DNA of 64,000 bases from Liolophura sinensis (Eukaryota; Mollusca; Polyplacophora; Chitonida; Chitonidae), in NCBI RefSeq assembly GCF_032854445.1, contig NC_088306.1, forward strand, positions 14,129,386-14,193,385, written 5' to 3'. Positions 22,591 to 35,402 of the stretch are shown one piece after another (the first letter of the stretch is position 1; each line of letters starts with the position of its first letter). A program made the position numbers and the translations under genes. The notes beneath the pieces were generated by a model. It was not told where the DNA came from. It worked only from the letters and a program-made list of their open reading frames with translations, and made no database searches.

Positions 22591-24294
22591 GATCAAGCAG
22601 GTATATAAAATAAACACATTCTCAGAAAAAGCACATATATCACTACCATAGACTCTTCATTATGGTTTTAAACACTGGCTGCTCATGAGAAGCATTTTTC
22701 ATCGACATAGTCTCAGTGGGGATGGTTCCAATTTAGTCATTGCAAATTACCCTTACTTGGACAGCAATACACCGAATGGCCCTGTGTATGGCGTATACAT
22801 GTCTCGCCTTGTAGTATTTGTTCAATCCTGCGTGTTGTGTGACGATTTTAATCAACGTCACAAGCTATTACTGCAAAAACTAGTGTGTCACATTTGAAAA
22901 CAGAATGCACTCAATCGCCCATAGAACATACCTTGTGTCTTTCCAACATATACAAAAGTGTTGACTGCTTTTCTTTCCATGATTGCGTTAACCAATGAGA
23001 AACACAACAGAGATCATACTTAGAACAAGAACATTAATGGGTTACCGTAAACTATAGGGATTGTCTTTAAGCTGCAGATAGCCATAGTGGCCCTAGTTAG
23101 ACGTCGTCACACTCAACCCGACCCTGATTAGACGTCGTCACTGGTTGGAGAGGACCAACATATTATATGAAACAATACGTTTGACAGATTTCACTAACGA
23201 CATATGAAAGGCATGTTTTATGGAGGATTCTTTGTATGGTTGATTAATGAAGACTTTTTTATAACCTCTATCTTCTGTCCTTGGCGAAAAAGCAACTCCT
23301 ATCACTCTTTGGGAGAAGCAATATAGGAGACAGGCTAAACAATCCCTTACCTGGCCCAAGTGGGTCTTCTCTCTTTGATGCTCTGAGCTAATGTCGGCTT
23401 TGAGCATACATAAGTATAACGGATGCTAGCAAGAAAACACCATCAAGAAACTAGCACTTGAATCTTGAGTGTATTCTCCATATGAAGTGGAACACAAATG
23501 AAAACCCCAATGTTATCTGAAAATGCATTCAGATCTGTCTTTACTTTGTTTCGCTTTCAATGAAGTCTTCTAACATCATTTTTGTTGCATATTTTACAAT
23601 TAACCACCACTTTTCTGTAACCAGTTTATCTCTCACAGTACATTGCATTAAAAGTTTGTTTGAAGTCTAACGTTTTGATCAGATTTGAGACTACATGTAT
23701 CTGGTTGCAATGGACCACTTATTCTTGTAAGTTTTTTTTCCAGGTAAATTTTTGTTTAAAGTTATTGGACATGATTACATTGAATTATGATCAGAAGTTT
23801 AATAAGAATAGTGCGATTCTCAAAAGAGGGATGGGATGAAATTTAACACAAAATGGAATTGTCTTCTTCTTACACGCTCAGACCCCAGTAAAGCCTTCAA
23901 AAAATTTAGAATCTGCAAATTTTAAATTTGTGTGGGATAAAAAACGGGATTTAAAAAAAGATGCGTATTTTGGTACAAGATTTTGTCTGCAGGTCAGTAT
24001 CAGAATGATATATCAGGAATCCTTCCAAACATCATTAACGTGCCACTAAAACTGTATTTAGAGTACCAAATAAATAATATCTTCTGGATATTAAATGTAA
24101 CAAGATTCATACATATTGTCTTCGCTTCAAATGGGCTTCTTGTAATGGGTTTACTCTGGACAGGGAATGCGACGTTTTGTTTTGTATCTTCAATTACACA
24201 TTAGACCATGGTGATTGCCGTTAACCTAACTTTTAAGCAATGTATGTATACTAATTTAGGGAACCATCGTCATTATAGGGCAATATACGTAAGG

Positions 24295-24505
24295 AGTTAT
24301 TGCCACAGTCGATCGGTCATCGAACAATGAGGTCAGACGTTCAAATCCAGCTTTGGCTAGTTGGAATACGCCTTCAAATTAGGAGGTTTGTCTGGGGCCT
24401 CATGAACCGCAATGTTTTACTCTGGCACTCTACTTACCTCTCCCATCGTAAAAAAGTAAATTGCTGAGAATAGCGCGAGATACCAATGAAATCATCAAAA
24501 CCATA
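24295..24505 (+). mobile_element. Diverged tRNA-headed SINE relic
   Basis: A B-box-like 'gacgttcaaatccagc' lies near 24337. About 100 bases later comes a tail resembling family A ('gctgagaatagcgcgagata', 'ccaatgaaatcat'). It may be an old relative of family A. Confidence 0.5.
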
Positions 24506-24599
24506 AATATTTCAGCTCCTCGGGAAAGAACTACACTAGTGTGTACATATCAACCTAACATATCCTGCATGCACTGACGGTACCACTGTAACTCGGTCC

Positions 24600-25275
24600 A
24601 CAACCCCAAACATAATGCTTGTTGTACAACAGTCCACATGACATCCTCAAACATCATACTTACTGTACAACTGTCCATATCTCAACTCCAAACATCATAC
24701 TTACTGTACAACTATCAACCCCAAACATCATACCTACTATACAACTGTCCACATGACATCCCCAAATATCATACCTACTGTACATTTCTTCATATCTCAA
24801 CCCCAAAGCATCATGTTTACTGTACAGCTGTCCATATGACAACTCCAAACATCATAATTACGATACAACTATCAACCCCAAACATCATACTTACTGTACA
24901 ACTGTCCACATCTGAGCCCTAAACATCATACTTACTGTACAACTGTCCACATCTCAACTCCAAACATCATACTTACTGTACAACTATCATCCCCAAACAT
25001 CATACTTACTGTACAACTGTCAACATCTGAGCCCTAAACATCATACTTACTGTACAACTATCAACCCCAAACATCATACTTACTATACAACTATCAACCC
25101 CAAACATCATACTTACTGTACAACTGTCCACATCTGAGCCCTAAACATCATACTTACTGTACAACTGTCCACATCTCAACTCCAAAACATCATACTTACT
25201 ATACAACTATCAACCCCAAACATCATACTCAGTGTACAACTGTCTATATGGCAACCCCAAACATCATACTTACAG
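24600..25275. repeat. Minisatellite of 33- and 40-42-bp units
   Basis: About 18 copies of 'caaacatcatacttactgta' plus 'caactatcaaccc' or 'caactgtccacatctgagcc'. Long and short units alternate irregularly. On the minus strand most units contain GTAAGTATG, a strong splice-donor match. Confidence 0.9.
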
Positions 25276-25837
25276 TACTTTGTAATCTTTTACTCATGGG
25301 TAAACAGGGTTACTCCAACATTCAATGTCATGATTATACTTGGAAAAACTTCCTGTGACGTCAGACTTCCTAAACTCCGATAATGTGGTCCATAAAGCCC
25401 ACCTTAGAATTCAAAAGTCTGAACGCCTTTAAAGAAATGAAAGTATATTCATTCATTGTTTTAAGTGGTCTATGTGGTGATAGGTACCTTCATTTTTAGA
25501 GGTCTTTTCCTTGACAGAAAAATCGAAAGCAGTACTGAATATTTTCAACTTTTCACCCTTTTTCATCAGAACTAAATATAATTTTCATATTTTCTCCATC
25601 TTTAATCACATATTTTCTTGAAATCTATACTATTTTCCTTCGTGCCTTTGTGGACCAATAATTTTGTTGAATAAGAGGAAAATGCCATCACCCTGTAGCT
25701 GTTGAACACCTGTTGTGACTCCTCAGAAGTCAGCGTCAAATAAAACATCCTGTTACGATTTGAATTTTGGTCCTGAGTGTTCGAACTGGATGTCAATCTG
25801 ACCTCGATCTCCAATGTATAGATTTTGTATGTATGTA

Positions 25838-26150
25838 TGCTTGGGGTTTAGCGTCGTACTTTGCAATATGTCAGTTATAAGACGACGAGGAGTCATTAGA
25901 TGTGTATATGTAATGTGTCTTTTGTAGGTAGGGCGCTCTGCCAAAGTGCTGCCGCCACTGAAGTGTTTATGCTGACGAAACCAGACATGACGCCTCACCC
26001 ACTCACATTATACTGACACCAAGCCAACCAGTGTTGTTTCCTTGCTCGAACCTCTCAGTACTGAGCATCAAGCGAAGCAGCAACAAGTACCATTTTTACA
26101 TTCTTTGGTATGACCCGAACGGGTTTGATCCCGAGGCGGACGCTCTAAAC
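25838..26150 (-). mobile_element. Interspersed repeat family B, diverged copy
   Basis: It opens 'tgcttggggtttagcgtcgt' and ends near a tRNA-like B box on the minus strand ('gggatcaaacccg', 26110-26140). The middle differs from the other copies. Confidence 0.65.
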
Positions 26151-27931
26151 ATTTGCAAATATATGTATATAAGTATCATGTGGGAACGCTCGTAAGAAAC
26201 TTCTCGTATGTATTACACCGGGCACTTTGGTTTCTTCCAACCGTCCAAAAATCGTTATCACAAAGTCAGGCATGAACAACAGGCAAAGCATAGACCCGAG
26301 TTACTCGTGACATTATACTGCTCATATTCCTGGCAGAGAGTTATTGCTTGTTAAATAAAGGATATACAGCGAGGACCCTTTGCGATCCTTTGGCAAGGAA
26401 CAAATGAAAATTACATCACGAGTTCAATAAATTTAATGGGTCACGAATTGCATATCCAACTTATCCTGTCATTTTGTCTATCAACCAGGTGGTTAATAGA
26501 GAAGACAGCGTTAATGGAGTGGATACTGATATCAACATATGTGAAACGGTGTGAACCGAACTACATATTTTAGTAAAAATAGTTCTTTGGAAAACATTGA
26601 AGAAATCTGTGATTTCTATGAGCAGAAAACATAACACGGTCGATTAGTGTGTGATAGGATGACGAGCTTTATTTTTTTCGAAAATATCAGCATTCATACC
26701 TGCTCATTTATCGAAAAAATTTGCCTCCAAAATTGGAACAATTATACTATACATTATAACAACTGACGTCACGCGGTGACTAGTGGTATGTGTGGAGTGG
26801 TGATTTCGAAAATCATATAGAACGAAATAGGGTTATTCAAATTTAGGCTTTTAACGCGAACAATTCATCTCAAAAATTATTTGCTGATCTTACTAGCCAT
26901 CATGGGACTTGTAGAATGCAACAAAACGATGTTTCAAAGGGTTTGATTTTGGTTCTGTTTTGGATTTTCCGTGTGACGGTAGACATGATATCGAATCAAA
27001 AGGTCACAGTGGAAGCAATTATCGTGTTGAATGTGGCATATAGAATGGACTAGATTTAAGAATAATCTTGAGGTAAACCAGTCGCAGACAAGTTAATAAA
27101 CGCGAGAACTCTTGGCGCTCTACAAAGTAGTAAGGTTAGTTTGTAGGTGTTTAATTTCTTGAAAATCTGATACCGATGCATGCTGTTGTCGTTGAAGGTC
27201 GAACTTGCGTTTTATTGGGTACTTTCTCTTAGGCGTACAGCGTCAAACGCTTCATTTTCTTTCACCAACCTTTGCTATTATGCACATTTCATGAAGATAT
27301 TTTTTTTGCGTATCCAGTATCCAAAATCTTAACGGTTTGGTACCAAGGAACAGTTGTCACGGTGCGGTAAGTGATCGCTGGCTGTTTCTTTTTTCTCTCA
27401 AGGCAATAAACAATAGAAATAGTCCGGTATGCAGTTGTATTTTTTCATTGGATAAGCTTATCAATGAAAGTTCAAGTGACCGATCCAAGTTTCGGTTTAT
27501 TTATATAAGGAGTGGAATATTGACAAGGACTCCTTGAAACTAGATAGGAAATCGCCCCAATTCGGTGCAGCAGTAAGTTAAACTTACTTGAATACAAAGG
27601 ACAATTACTGCAGAACATATGAGTGAAAAATTGGAGTGATGCGATTTATACTTTTTGTTTTATAAAATGGCAAAGTAGGTCTAAAGCAGATTTTGCTGTT
27701 TTGAGGCGTTTTCCTGAGGGAATCCCCTTCATAATAAAAGCATGAATACGTGCACCAAAATCATTTCCACATATTTGGTGTCTGGTTAGAGAGTAGTAAG
27801 CTATAACGAAGTGTCGTGTTGGTTCACACAATAATATTTTTATAAATCGAAAAAAAAAATGAAATAATTTGGAAGTTCAGAGGAACTCTACGTTCGCCAT
27901 AATACTTCATAGGTTCTAACGCATTGTCTGC

Positions 27932-28006
27932 ATTGGTCCAGTGGTAACATTCATGCGTTGAAAAAGTTGTGTCGAATAGGGCCACGAGTTCGATTCCTAT
28001 AATTAC
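27932..28006 (+). other. tRNA-like sequence (SINE head or tRNA pseudogene)
   Basis: An A-box-like 'tggtccagtggtaacat' and a B-box-like 'cgagttcgattcct' are spaced about as in a tRNA. The anticodon arm does not fold cleanly and no convincing acceptor stem closes, so it is not called as a tRNA gene. It lies next to a rearranged family A SINE. Confidence 0.45.
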
Positions 28007-28048
28007 ATACATTCTTACATGCCGGCAGGAGAGGAAGCCAGCATGGGC

Positions 28049-28245
28049 TGGACTTGATGCATGAGTCAAGTCCAGCTCATGCTGGCTTCCTCTCCGGCCG
28101 TAAGTGGGAAGGTCTTCCAGCAGCCTGCGGATGGTCATGGGTTTTCCCCCGGGCTCCGCCCGGTTTCCTCAAACCATAATGCTGGCCGCCGTCGTATAAG
28201 AGAAATATTCTTGAGTACGGCGTAAAACACCAATCAATCAAATCA
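28049..28245 (+). mobile_element. SINE family A with an inverted duplication at its 5' end
   Basis: The body and tail are typical. The head is replaced by a reverse copy of the first body segment (28027-28055), so 28024-28100 forms a near-perfect palindrome centred on 'tgatgcatgagtca'. Confidence 0.82.
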
Positions 28246-28309
28246 AATTACTTACATTAGTGCTTAACAAAGTGAGGTAACGATCAGGGGAAATGAATTT
28301 GAACCACAC

Positions 28310-28768
28310 TAGAAATTCTTTTCTTATATTTCTTCATATATTGTCAAGCTATACATTAAATAAGTTTAATAATATTATTGTAAATCTATGCAGGCTATAT
28401 ACAGTATTCTTTCAATGAAAGCTCAACGCTATTTACTTAAGCTAACAGCATATCATAAACTTACATTGAGAATGGGGGCACCTGTTGATGAGTTCAGCTT
28501 CGCTATAAATGTCTGCTCAAGACACTGTCATATTTTTACGGTATAATTTGTACGGTAAAATTTGTTGTAAATACCAACGTTAGGCGGAAAAAGATATTAT
28601 CCTATGCATTTAACGGCAAACAGTAGTCTGAGGTTTAGCAACGAATATTTTACCTTTGCCTATTCTACCGACTTCACCTATAACATGACAACTTCAATGG
28701 CATACCGAAAAGCATTTGCGTCCTTTCGCAGACGATCTGTCACTGTAAGCGGGTTGGTAATCTTTTCA
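28310..28768. repeat. Segmental duplication, copy 1
   Basis: It matches 31037-31468 in order: 'agaaattctttt', 'atttcttcatatattgtca', 'caatgaaagctcaacg', 'aacagcatatcataaac', 'gatattatcctatgcattta', 'tagcaacgaatatttt', 'gatctgtcactgt'. Short indels break any shared reading frame, so it looks non-coding. Confidence 0.75.
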
Positions 28769-29155
28769 TCGATGTTGTTATGTCACTGACACGCTCATTT
28801 TATGAGATAAATAAAATTCACTGCAGCCACATCCCATGATGTTTTGATTGGATCATAAAGCAAGTATATTTAAGAAGGATAGTTCTGTAAGCAAGTGACA
28901 AGTTCGATAGAGTCTTCCCGTCCATAAATTTATGGTGAGCATACCTGTACGCCACGTTAAAGAATATTTGTCAGTAAATTGCCAAAGGCAGGTGGTTCAG
29001 CCAGTGCACCGCCTATTTTTCCAAACATAAAATTGACCTCCATTGTAGAGGGGGAAAATGAAAGAGTAATCCCAAATCAAATAAACTGTGACACCAACAT
29101 CCCCGGGTCTCACGTCTGTATTAAATGTTTCACAGCTCAAGACAAACACAGGCTA

Positions 29156-29156
<1 letters not shown>

Positions 29157-29236
<80 letters not shown>
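29157..29236. repeat. (TA)n microsatellite
   Basis: About 40 uninterrupted TA dinucleotides. The length in the individual is probably variable and the assembled length may be imprecise. Confidence 0.97.
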
Positions 29237-29240
<4 letters not shown>

Positions 29241-30154
29241 ATAGAACTTAATATGTTCACAAACAACCTCAGGTTCGGATTGGTTCCATACGGTCAGGTG
29301 ATATGACGGGGATTCACCTGTCCCTACCCAAAAGAAATTTTCCGGTGACGTGGTCGGTAGCAACAAACTCCCTTATAATTATATGTACATACACTTTTAA
29401 CCACTGTAGTCATCCTCCAGTTGAACTATTGAGGTTAGACATAGACGCACATACTTCCTACATCACAAATGTTGCACCCTACGGTCTCTACGCGACACGC
29501 ATGGACTTCTTTAGGGTCAGCTTCGTCACCGATGTCCTGGCACGGACGTATAATCAGCATTTATTAGCTTCGGACCTATCAGTAAGATTGCTTGATAGTT
29601 CCGTTGGAATCATGTTAATAGTATATACTGTAATTAAGGAGATTACAAATTCATCAAGTATTAATGAAAACAATGGATATAGTGTTTTTGTTTTTCTGAT
29701 CACTGTGACTTCAGTGATCTTGGAGTCGTTTTCTGTACATACTGGGTGGTGGGGGAGGGGGTGGGTAGTATGGCAGTGATGTAAAGCGAGCGTAGGGAGA
29801 TGCGCAAGCTGTGAGTGAAGATCGATAAGGGTAATTACTAATGACGTGTAATAAATTGCTATCAATATCTATGCATGTTTCTTTTTTTAATTAATTCTGC
29901 TTCAGACATGCTGTTAAACAGGGAGCGTTGAAGTCCTGTTTTTACTTTCTATGCTACAATGTTTTTTTTTTTTTTTCATTTTCGAGGTGATAGCTGGCGC
30001 AGTCCAGGGAATATGACTTGGGATAACGCCATGATGCCTTGTGTTTGATTGCTGTTTAACTCTCTACACAAAGCGTTGTCACTTTTCACGCTGGCGGTCA
30101 GTATTATGGGTGAAGGCAATCGGAGTGCTCAGTTTAAACCAACAACGTTTAGAT

Positions 30155-30438
30155 TTATTTATTTACTTGGTGTAAAATTTAATTTAACGCCGTACTCAAG
30201 AATATTTCACTTATACGACGGCGGCCAGCATTGTGGTTCTGTGGGGGTGGGGGTGGGACCGGGCAGAGGCCGGAGGAAACCCACGACCATCCGCAGGTTG
30301 CTGTTAGACCTTCCCACTTACGGCTGGAGAGGAAGCCAGCATGAGCTGGACTTGAACTCACAGCGACTGCATTGATGAGAGACTCCCGGGTCATTATGCT
30401 GTGCTAGCGTGCTAAATAACTGAGCCACGGAGGTCCCC
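30155..30438 (-). mobile_element. SINE family A, near full length
   Basis: Tail at the left (tttatttatttac), tRNA-like head at the right ('taactgagccacgg'). An extra G-rich stretch (gtgggggtgggggtggga) sits in the body near 30240. Possible short duplication 'tttagat' on both sides. Confidence 0.85.
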
Positions 30439-30809
30439 CAGCGAGCTTTAGATGGTGTCAAACATTCCCACACGCGACGTGCTGATACGCTATTGGTGGG
30501 AAACCAGTAGTTTTCAACGAACGTGATATTCACCCACTTTGTGAACAGCCACAGGATCTTTGCTTGTTATGAACACGGCCCACAAACCATGATGATCTGA
30601 AAATATTTTTTCAATATTCTAACGCTACTCCATGAACGTACTTTGTAATTTGTCTGATTAAAAAAAACAATATGTGTGTTTCTTCTTGTCACTCGTCTGC
30701 ACCTAACCTATTTATAACCTCTTAGTATAAAAAGTCTATTGTGAAGCGAGACAGAGAAATTTACGCTCGTAAATTGTGTTATAGAAACAGGTATTCAATG
30801 CACCCGATG

Positions 30810-30911
30810 TATCTATTTATTTATTTGATTGTTGTTTTACGGCGTACTCAAGAATATTTCACTTATTCGACGACGGCCAGCATTGTGGTAGGAGGAAACC
30901 CACGACCATCC
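30810..30911 (-). mobile_element. SINE family A, 5'-truncated insertion
   Basis: About 100 bases of tail and 3' body are bounded by a perfect 10-bp duplication (gcacccgatg at 30800 and 30912). The pattern is that of an incomplete target-primed insertion. Confidence 0.88.
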
Positions 30912-31036
30912 GCACCCGATGAATAAATCAGGAAAATAAATTTACACTTGAGACCTTGCATGAGATGCCAGTTGACCGTTTTAATAATTCAAGACAAGGT
31001 GATCATTACAAAGGAACAAAAAGCCCACAATTTACA

Positions 31037-31936
31037 AGAAATTCTTTTTTATATTTCCTTATATATTGTCAGGTTATTTGCTAGATAAGTTTACATATAT
31101 TATTCTAAATCTATAGAGATTATATACAGTTCTCGTCCAATGAAAGTTCAACGATGTTTACGCCAGCTGACAGCATATCGTACAATTACATTGAGAACAC
31201 CTGTTTATCAGTTCAGCTTCGTAATAGATGTCTATTAAAGACTCATAAATTCACGGCATAATTCGTAAGACAAAACTTGTTTCAAATACCAACATTAGAC
31301 GGAAAGAGATATTATCTCATGCATTTAGCGGCACACGGTGGGCTGATGGTTAGCAACGAATATTTCAGCTTGGACTATGTCATAGGCTCCACCTCGTTTA
31401 AAAACTTCAACCGTATACTGGGCAAGCGCTTGCTTCATTTCGCCTACGATCTGTCACTGTTAGCAGGTCGGTAGTTGGTAGACCTGAGCGACAGGCGATT
31501 TCCTGTCTATATTTAGCACGGTTTTTTTTTTCGTCCAGATCGGTGCATAACTTCTTTACACTCAAGAAAGGTGATGAATTACCCATGAATGCGGATACAT
31601 TAACATGTCAGGGTGTACAAAGCGGGCTATCCAGTTATCAATGGTTAGCAACGAATATTTCAGCTTGGCCTATGTCATAGGCTCCACCTCGGTTAAAAAC
31701 TTCAACCGTATACTGGACAAGCGCTTGCTTCATTTCGCCGACGATCTGTCACTGTTAGCAGGTCGGTAGGTAGACCTGAGCGACAGGCGATTTCCTGTCT
31801 ATATTTAGCACGGGTTTTATTATTTTTTTTTCATCCAAATCGGTGCATAACTTCTTTACACTCAAGAAAGGTGATGAATTACCAATGAATCCGGATACAT
31901 TAACTTGTAAGGGTGTGCAAAGCGGGCTATCAAGTT
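31037..31936. repeat. Segmental duplication, copy 2, with its own 296-bp tandem duplication
   Basis: The first part matches 28310-28768. Its 3' part from 'atggttagcaacgaatattt' (31345) is repeated at 31641 with about 15 differences, ending at 31936. The tandem copy is much younger than the split from 28310-28768. Confidence 0.88.
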
Positions 31937-33407
31937 TAAACCAAAGCCGTGCTTAACTGTCTTCCTCGCTATTGCTGATAAACACTTGACAATGGTGAAG
32001 AACCGTTTTGAAAGCCTCCTCGATTTAGATCTAGACCCGCGTCACCACCAAATTATAATAAATTTGTGTTTGTTCCCGGGCCAACCTGTGCACGGGCCAA
32101 TCTTTCCGCGGGCCAATCTATGCACCAACTTTCATCCAAACCCATCGATAACTGTTCTGTAATGTTGGTGAGAGAAAGACAGACAGAAAGGAATATATAA
32201 AAAAAAATAACATCGACAAAAAGAAAAGCTCTCTGGCGGAAGGTAAACGTCTGCCTACAAGTCGAGAGCGTGATGCAACAATATTTTCGGAGGCAATTGC
32301 AATTGTCACCACGTCTGTCGTATTTCAAGCTCGGCCTCCATGTTAACTTCATTTTAAGATACATTGAAGTAAAACTTTCTGTGTAGGGTGTTTTGGATAA
32401 AGTCACATCATACAGATAGTTGCCAATCACGAATTGCCAACTCCAGAGAAGTGTCTATCACTTCTCGCTACTCTTAAAAGCATTACGAAAATCTACATTG
32501 TACACATGCCACAAGCAATTTACCTTTACTTTCACAAAAATGTTTTTCTATACAAACGTACTGAGATAAAAATATTATCAGCAGTGGGATAGTCACTCTA
32601 ATCCCAGCTTGTCACCGGTATTGTAGTTTGTTTATAACTGTGGTGAGTGTTTTACTATAAGTACAGGGTAAGGTTATTCATCTATCATTCCCTGTCAAAA
32701 GATAGGCATTATTATCGCATTCAGAGAAAATTTTGGGCTTCCGATTAGTCAGTCCACCTTGGATATAGATTATCGCATTTGCCGAACAGGCGGGGAATAC
32801 AGCCTATTTTTCTGTATGCCTCCGGAGCCTGGTTTGCGCGTGCCGATCGATTGCATGGCTTGTGGACAATGTACAAGTTAGTAACTTTACTTGTTTTCAT
32901 TTTCAAAGAAGTCCTAATGATTCCGCCACTAACAGCAACAACGTGGAAAAACTGGCTATCTAGCAGTTCATGTAACGTAAAGCTCAACCAATGTGCCAAG
33001 CCCTGTGCCTCTCTTCTATGGTTTTGGTTTCGGCCGCATAGCGTGTCCGTTAAAAAAGAACAGCGTGCGTTGGCTGAAGAAAAAGTTTTATAATTCAATA
33101 AAAAAGTTGCGTTGATATTTCGTCCTGAAGATGAATTCTTCCATTCGCCTTGAAAATACTACTCCTACTACTACTAATGGAAAATATTGGCATATTCAGG
33201 TGCCATAATAGCCCTATTCATGCCAGAGCAACCAAATATTTTCTATTCTTATCATCCTAAAAAGATAATTAGTAGTTATCAAATTTAGAAAGCAATTAAA
33301 TAATAACGATGATAACAGAAGCTATTTAATTTGGTGAGGCCCTAAAGGTGGCTAATATAGTAGCTAACAGAATCTCTTGCTTCTTGTGGCAAAAAAATAC
33401 TACCAAA

Positions 33408-33707
33408 TTAAATATTTGAGTGTTGTTGGTTTGTGGATTTAAAAGACTCGGCACTGAAGGTTAATGCACGCCTAAACTCGAAAGCTGTTTTAATGTCATT
33501 ACAAATCAGTCCATAATATGAACACCGAAGTAAAAAATGATCAATAGTTTCTAAAACATTACAATGGTTACAAAACCCAGTGCGATGCTTTCCAATTCTA
33601 TAGAGATAAAAACTCAAGGGAACGTGACCCGACTGCAATTTCATCAAAAACACTTGTTGTAACCTCCCCTTCACTGACACCCACTCATTTCTTACTGTAG
33701 GAAACAA
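33408..33707 (-). pseudogene. LINE C-terminal Cys/His segment
   Basis: It codes RLQQVFLMKLQSGHVPL followed by a CxxC...HxxxxC motif (FCNHCNV, DHFLLRCSYYG), as found after RNase H in I-clade elements. It is separated from the RNase H frame by a frame change. Confidence 0.7.
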
Positions 33708-33849
33708 ATTGTAGTAAAATCTCCTTTGGCACTATTTTCCCATTCCTGCTGCCTCATTTCATAAGATTGTTTTCGATGAACACTAAACATTTCCGAGACC
33801 GACATATTTACACGGATATCTATACCACATTTCGTACACGTTGTTTCAG

Positions 33850-34452
33850 CTACCGATCCGCCCTCTCGTTCCTTTCGATATTAATGTGGCCTGGAATCCA
33901 CTCAAGGCACACATAAATGTTCTGATAGAAAAGATAAGTAAAACAATATAGTATCTCAAGTACAACATTGTTAGGATTTTCCCCAGCCTGGTTGATCAGA
34001 GCAAATAATGTACTTTCAGAGTCAGTAAATATTACACATTTTAAGGAACAAAATTCTTCTTCAAATTTTAACGCCAGAAGGATAGCAACTATTTCGGAGG
34101 TGAAGACAGTAACATGATCAGATAGACTATAAGACTTTTCATATTTGATTTCATGGACAAAGAAGGCCGCGGATGTTCTTCCAGATTCTGGACATTTCGA
34201 CCCATCTGTGTAAATGTGGAGATAATCATACCAGCTTGATCCAATATGTCCTTTAGCACACAATTCTGTGTTTTTGATAGGGTCAGATTTCCTTACTTTC
34301 GAATGGAGCTCTGTAGATGTAAAAGGAAGCCTCAGCTTCCATGGAGGGAATGGAAATTTTACTTCCTTTTGGACAACTGACTCATCAAGCTGCAATTCAT
34401 CTCGAGTGGATTGAGCGCGAACACTAAATGTTTCTTGGTCTTCGAGTTTCAA
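33850..34452 (-). pseudogene. LINE RNase H domain
   Basis: About 200 open codons carry the RNase H pattern: YIYTDGS-like (HIYTDGSKCPESG), the ETxAI-like helix (TSEIVAILLALKF), FTDSESTLFAL and WIPGHINIERNERAD. All acidic positions of the fold appear kept, so this is the least decayed part of the element. Confidence 0.82.
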
Positions 34453-34457
34453 TTTTT

Positions 34458-35130
34458 CTAGTTTTCTAGTTCAGAATGCCAAGTCACAGTTAAAATATCA
34501 GAGGCAGGATTATTATGACTTGTTAACAGAGATAAATAATACTTAAAACTTGTCATTTTCAGTCTAATCCATGTTGGGAGTACACCTGTTGTTACCTGCA
34601 GTATCTGTAATGGGGTAGTCCTCATGGACCCAGTAAGTATATACATAAAGCCTGTCCCTGTATAGAGTCAAGCCTCATCTCCAGTGTACGAGAGGCAGAG
34701 TTGTACAACCCCGCTCCATAATCCGTCCTAGATCTAAGATCAAAGATTTATAAAGTTTACGTAACGCATTTCTATCCCCCCCCCCCTCCCCAGAAGTGCC
34801 AGACACACTTTTCATCAAATTAATTGCTGACTGGCATTTGGCCACCACACCATCGGTAAGAAGATGGCTGTAACGCGGGCTTACCGGGTTTACACACCGG
34901 TACTACTACCGCATGTTTCCATGACAATGGTAAGGTCATCTTCATCCACACAGAATTCATAAGCATTAAAATGAGATTTAAGAAATTATCTGGCATATTT
35001 TTCAACATGGTGTACAAAATTCCATCCAGGCCGGGGGATGACTCTTTTGTCTGCCGTAGTGCCCCTTTAAGTTCCTAAGAAAAAAATCATCATTAATAGG
35101 TAATTCATGGAAGGAAACGTTTTGATATAT
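34458..35130 (-). pseudogene. LINE reverse-transcriptase remnant lacking its catalytic core
   Basis: The start of the RT fingers is seen (PGWN...VPVCKPGKPALQPSSYR). After SSYR, where the family continues into the palm, the sequence passes directly to the region downstream of the RT (GSMRTTPLQILQVTTGVLP). The palm with the catalytic aspartates is absent. A run of eleven Cs near 34779-34789 marks the damaged segment. Confidence 0.75.
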
Positions 35131-35402
35131 ATATGGTGATTCTCCAGCTCAAATTTACTCTTATGTTCAAGAAATTCAGGGTCATAATTAGCGTCACTGC
35201 TAACCGCAGCAAAGGACGCAGCCAGGGGGTCACTATTCTCCTCGTTCGTAATAGCATTGACATTATCCTTAACAAGAGCTGGAATAGAGAAAACTTTACT
35301 CTGGCATTGAATTTTCTTAAGCTGTTTCCAGACCTGAGTTACTTATTAGTTTCGAACAATAATTTTGCCAATGGTCTTTTTGGGGTTTTTATAATTATTT
35401 GC

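Larger units (their letters stand above)
18729..33399. other. Intergenic, repeat-rich
   Basis: It holds the perfect hairpin, two minisatellites, SINEs of families A and B, the segmental duplications and the (TA)n tract. A degenerate tRNA-like B box (minus strand 'agagttcgaatccag') is at about 19316. In 20760-22090, 22690-24290, 25280-25830, 26160-27930 and 31940-33400 I see no gene or repeat. The leader exon of receptor B is presumably here. Confidence 0.6.

Noticed and set aside
24600-25275. CRISPR-like array of regular repeats
   Set aside because: The units are contiguous diverged tandem copies without unique spacers, in a eukaryotic genome.
28979-29366. Open frames rich in Tyr-Ile
   Set aside because: Translation of the (TA)n microsatellite.
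29303-29779. 158-codon open frame on the plus strand
   Set aside because: No recognisable domain and no splice or initiation context that helps. It lies beside a microsatellite and segmental duplications, and its end runs into a G-rich simple tract. A chance frame is most likely.
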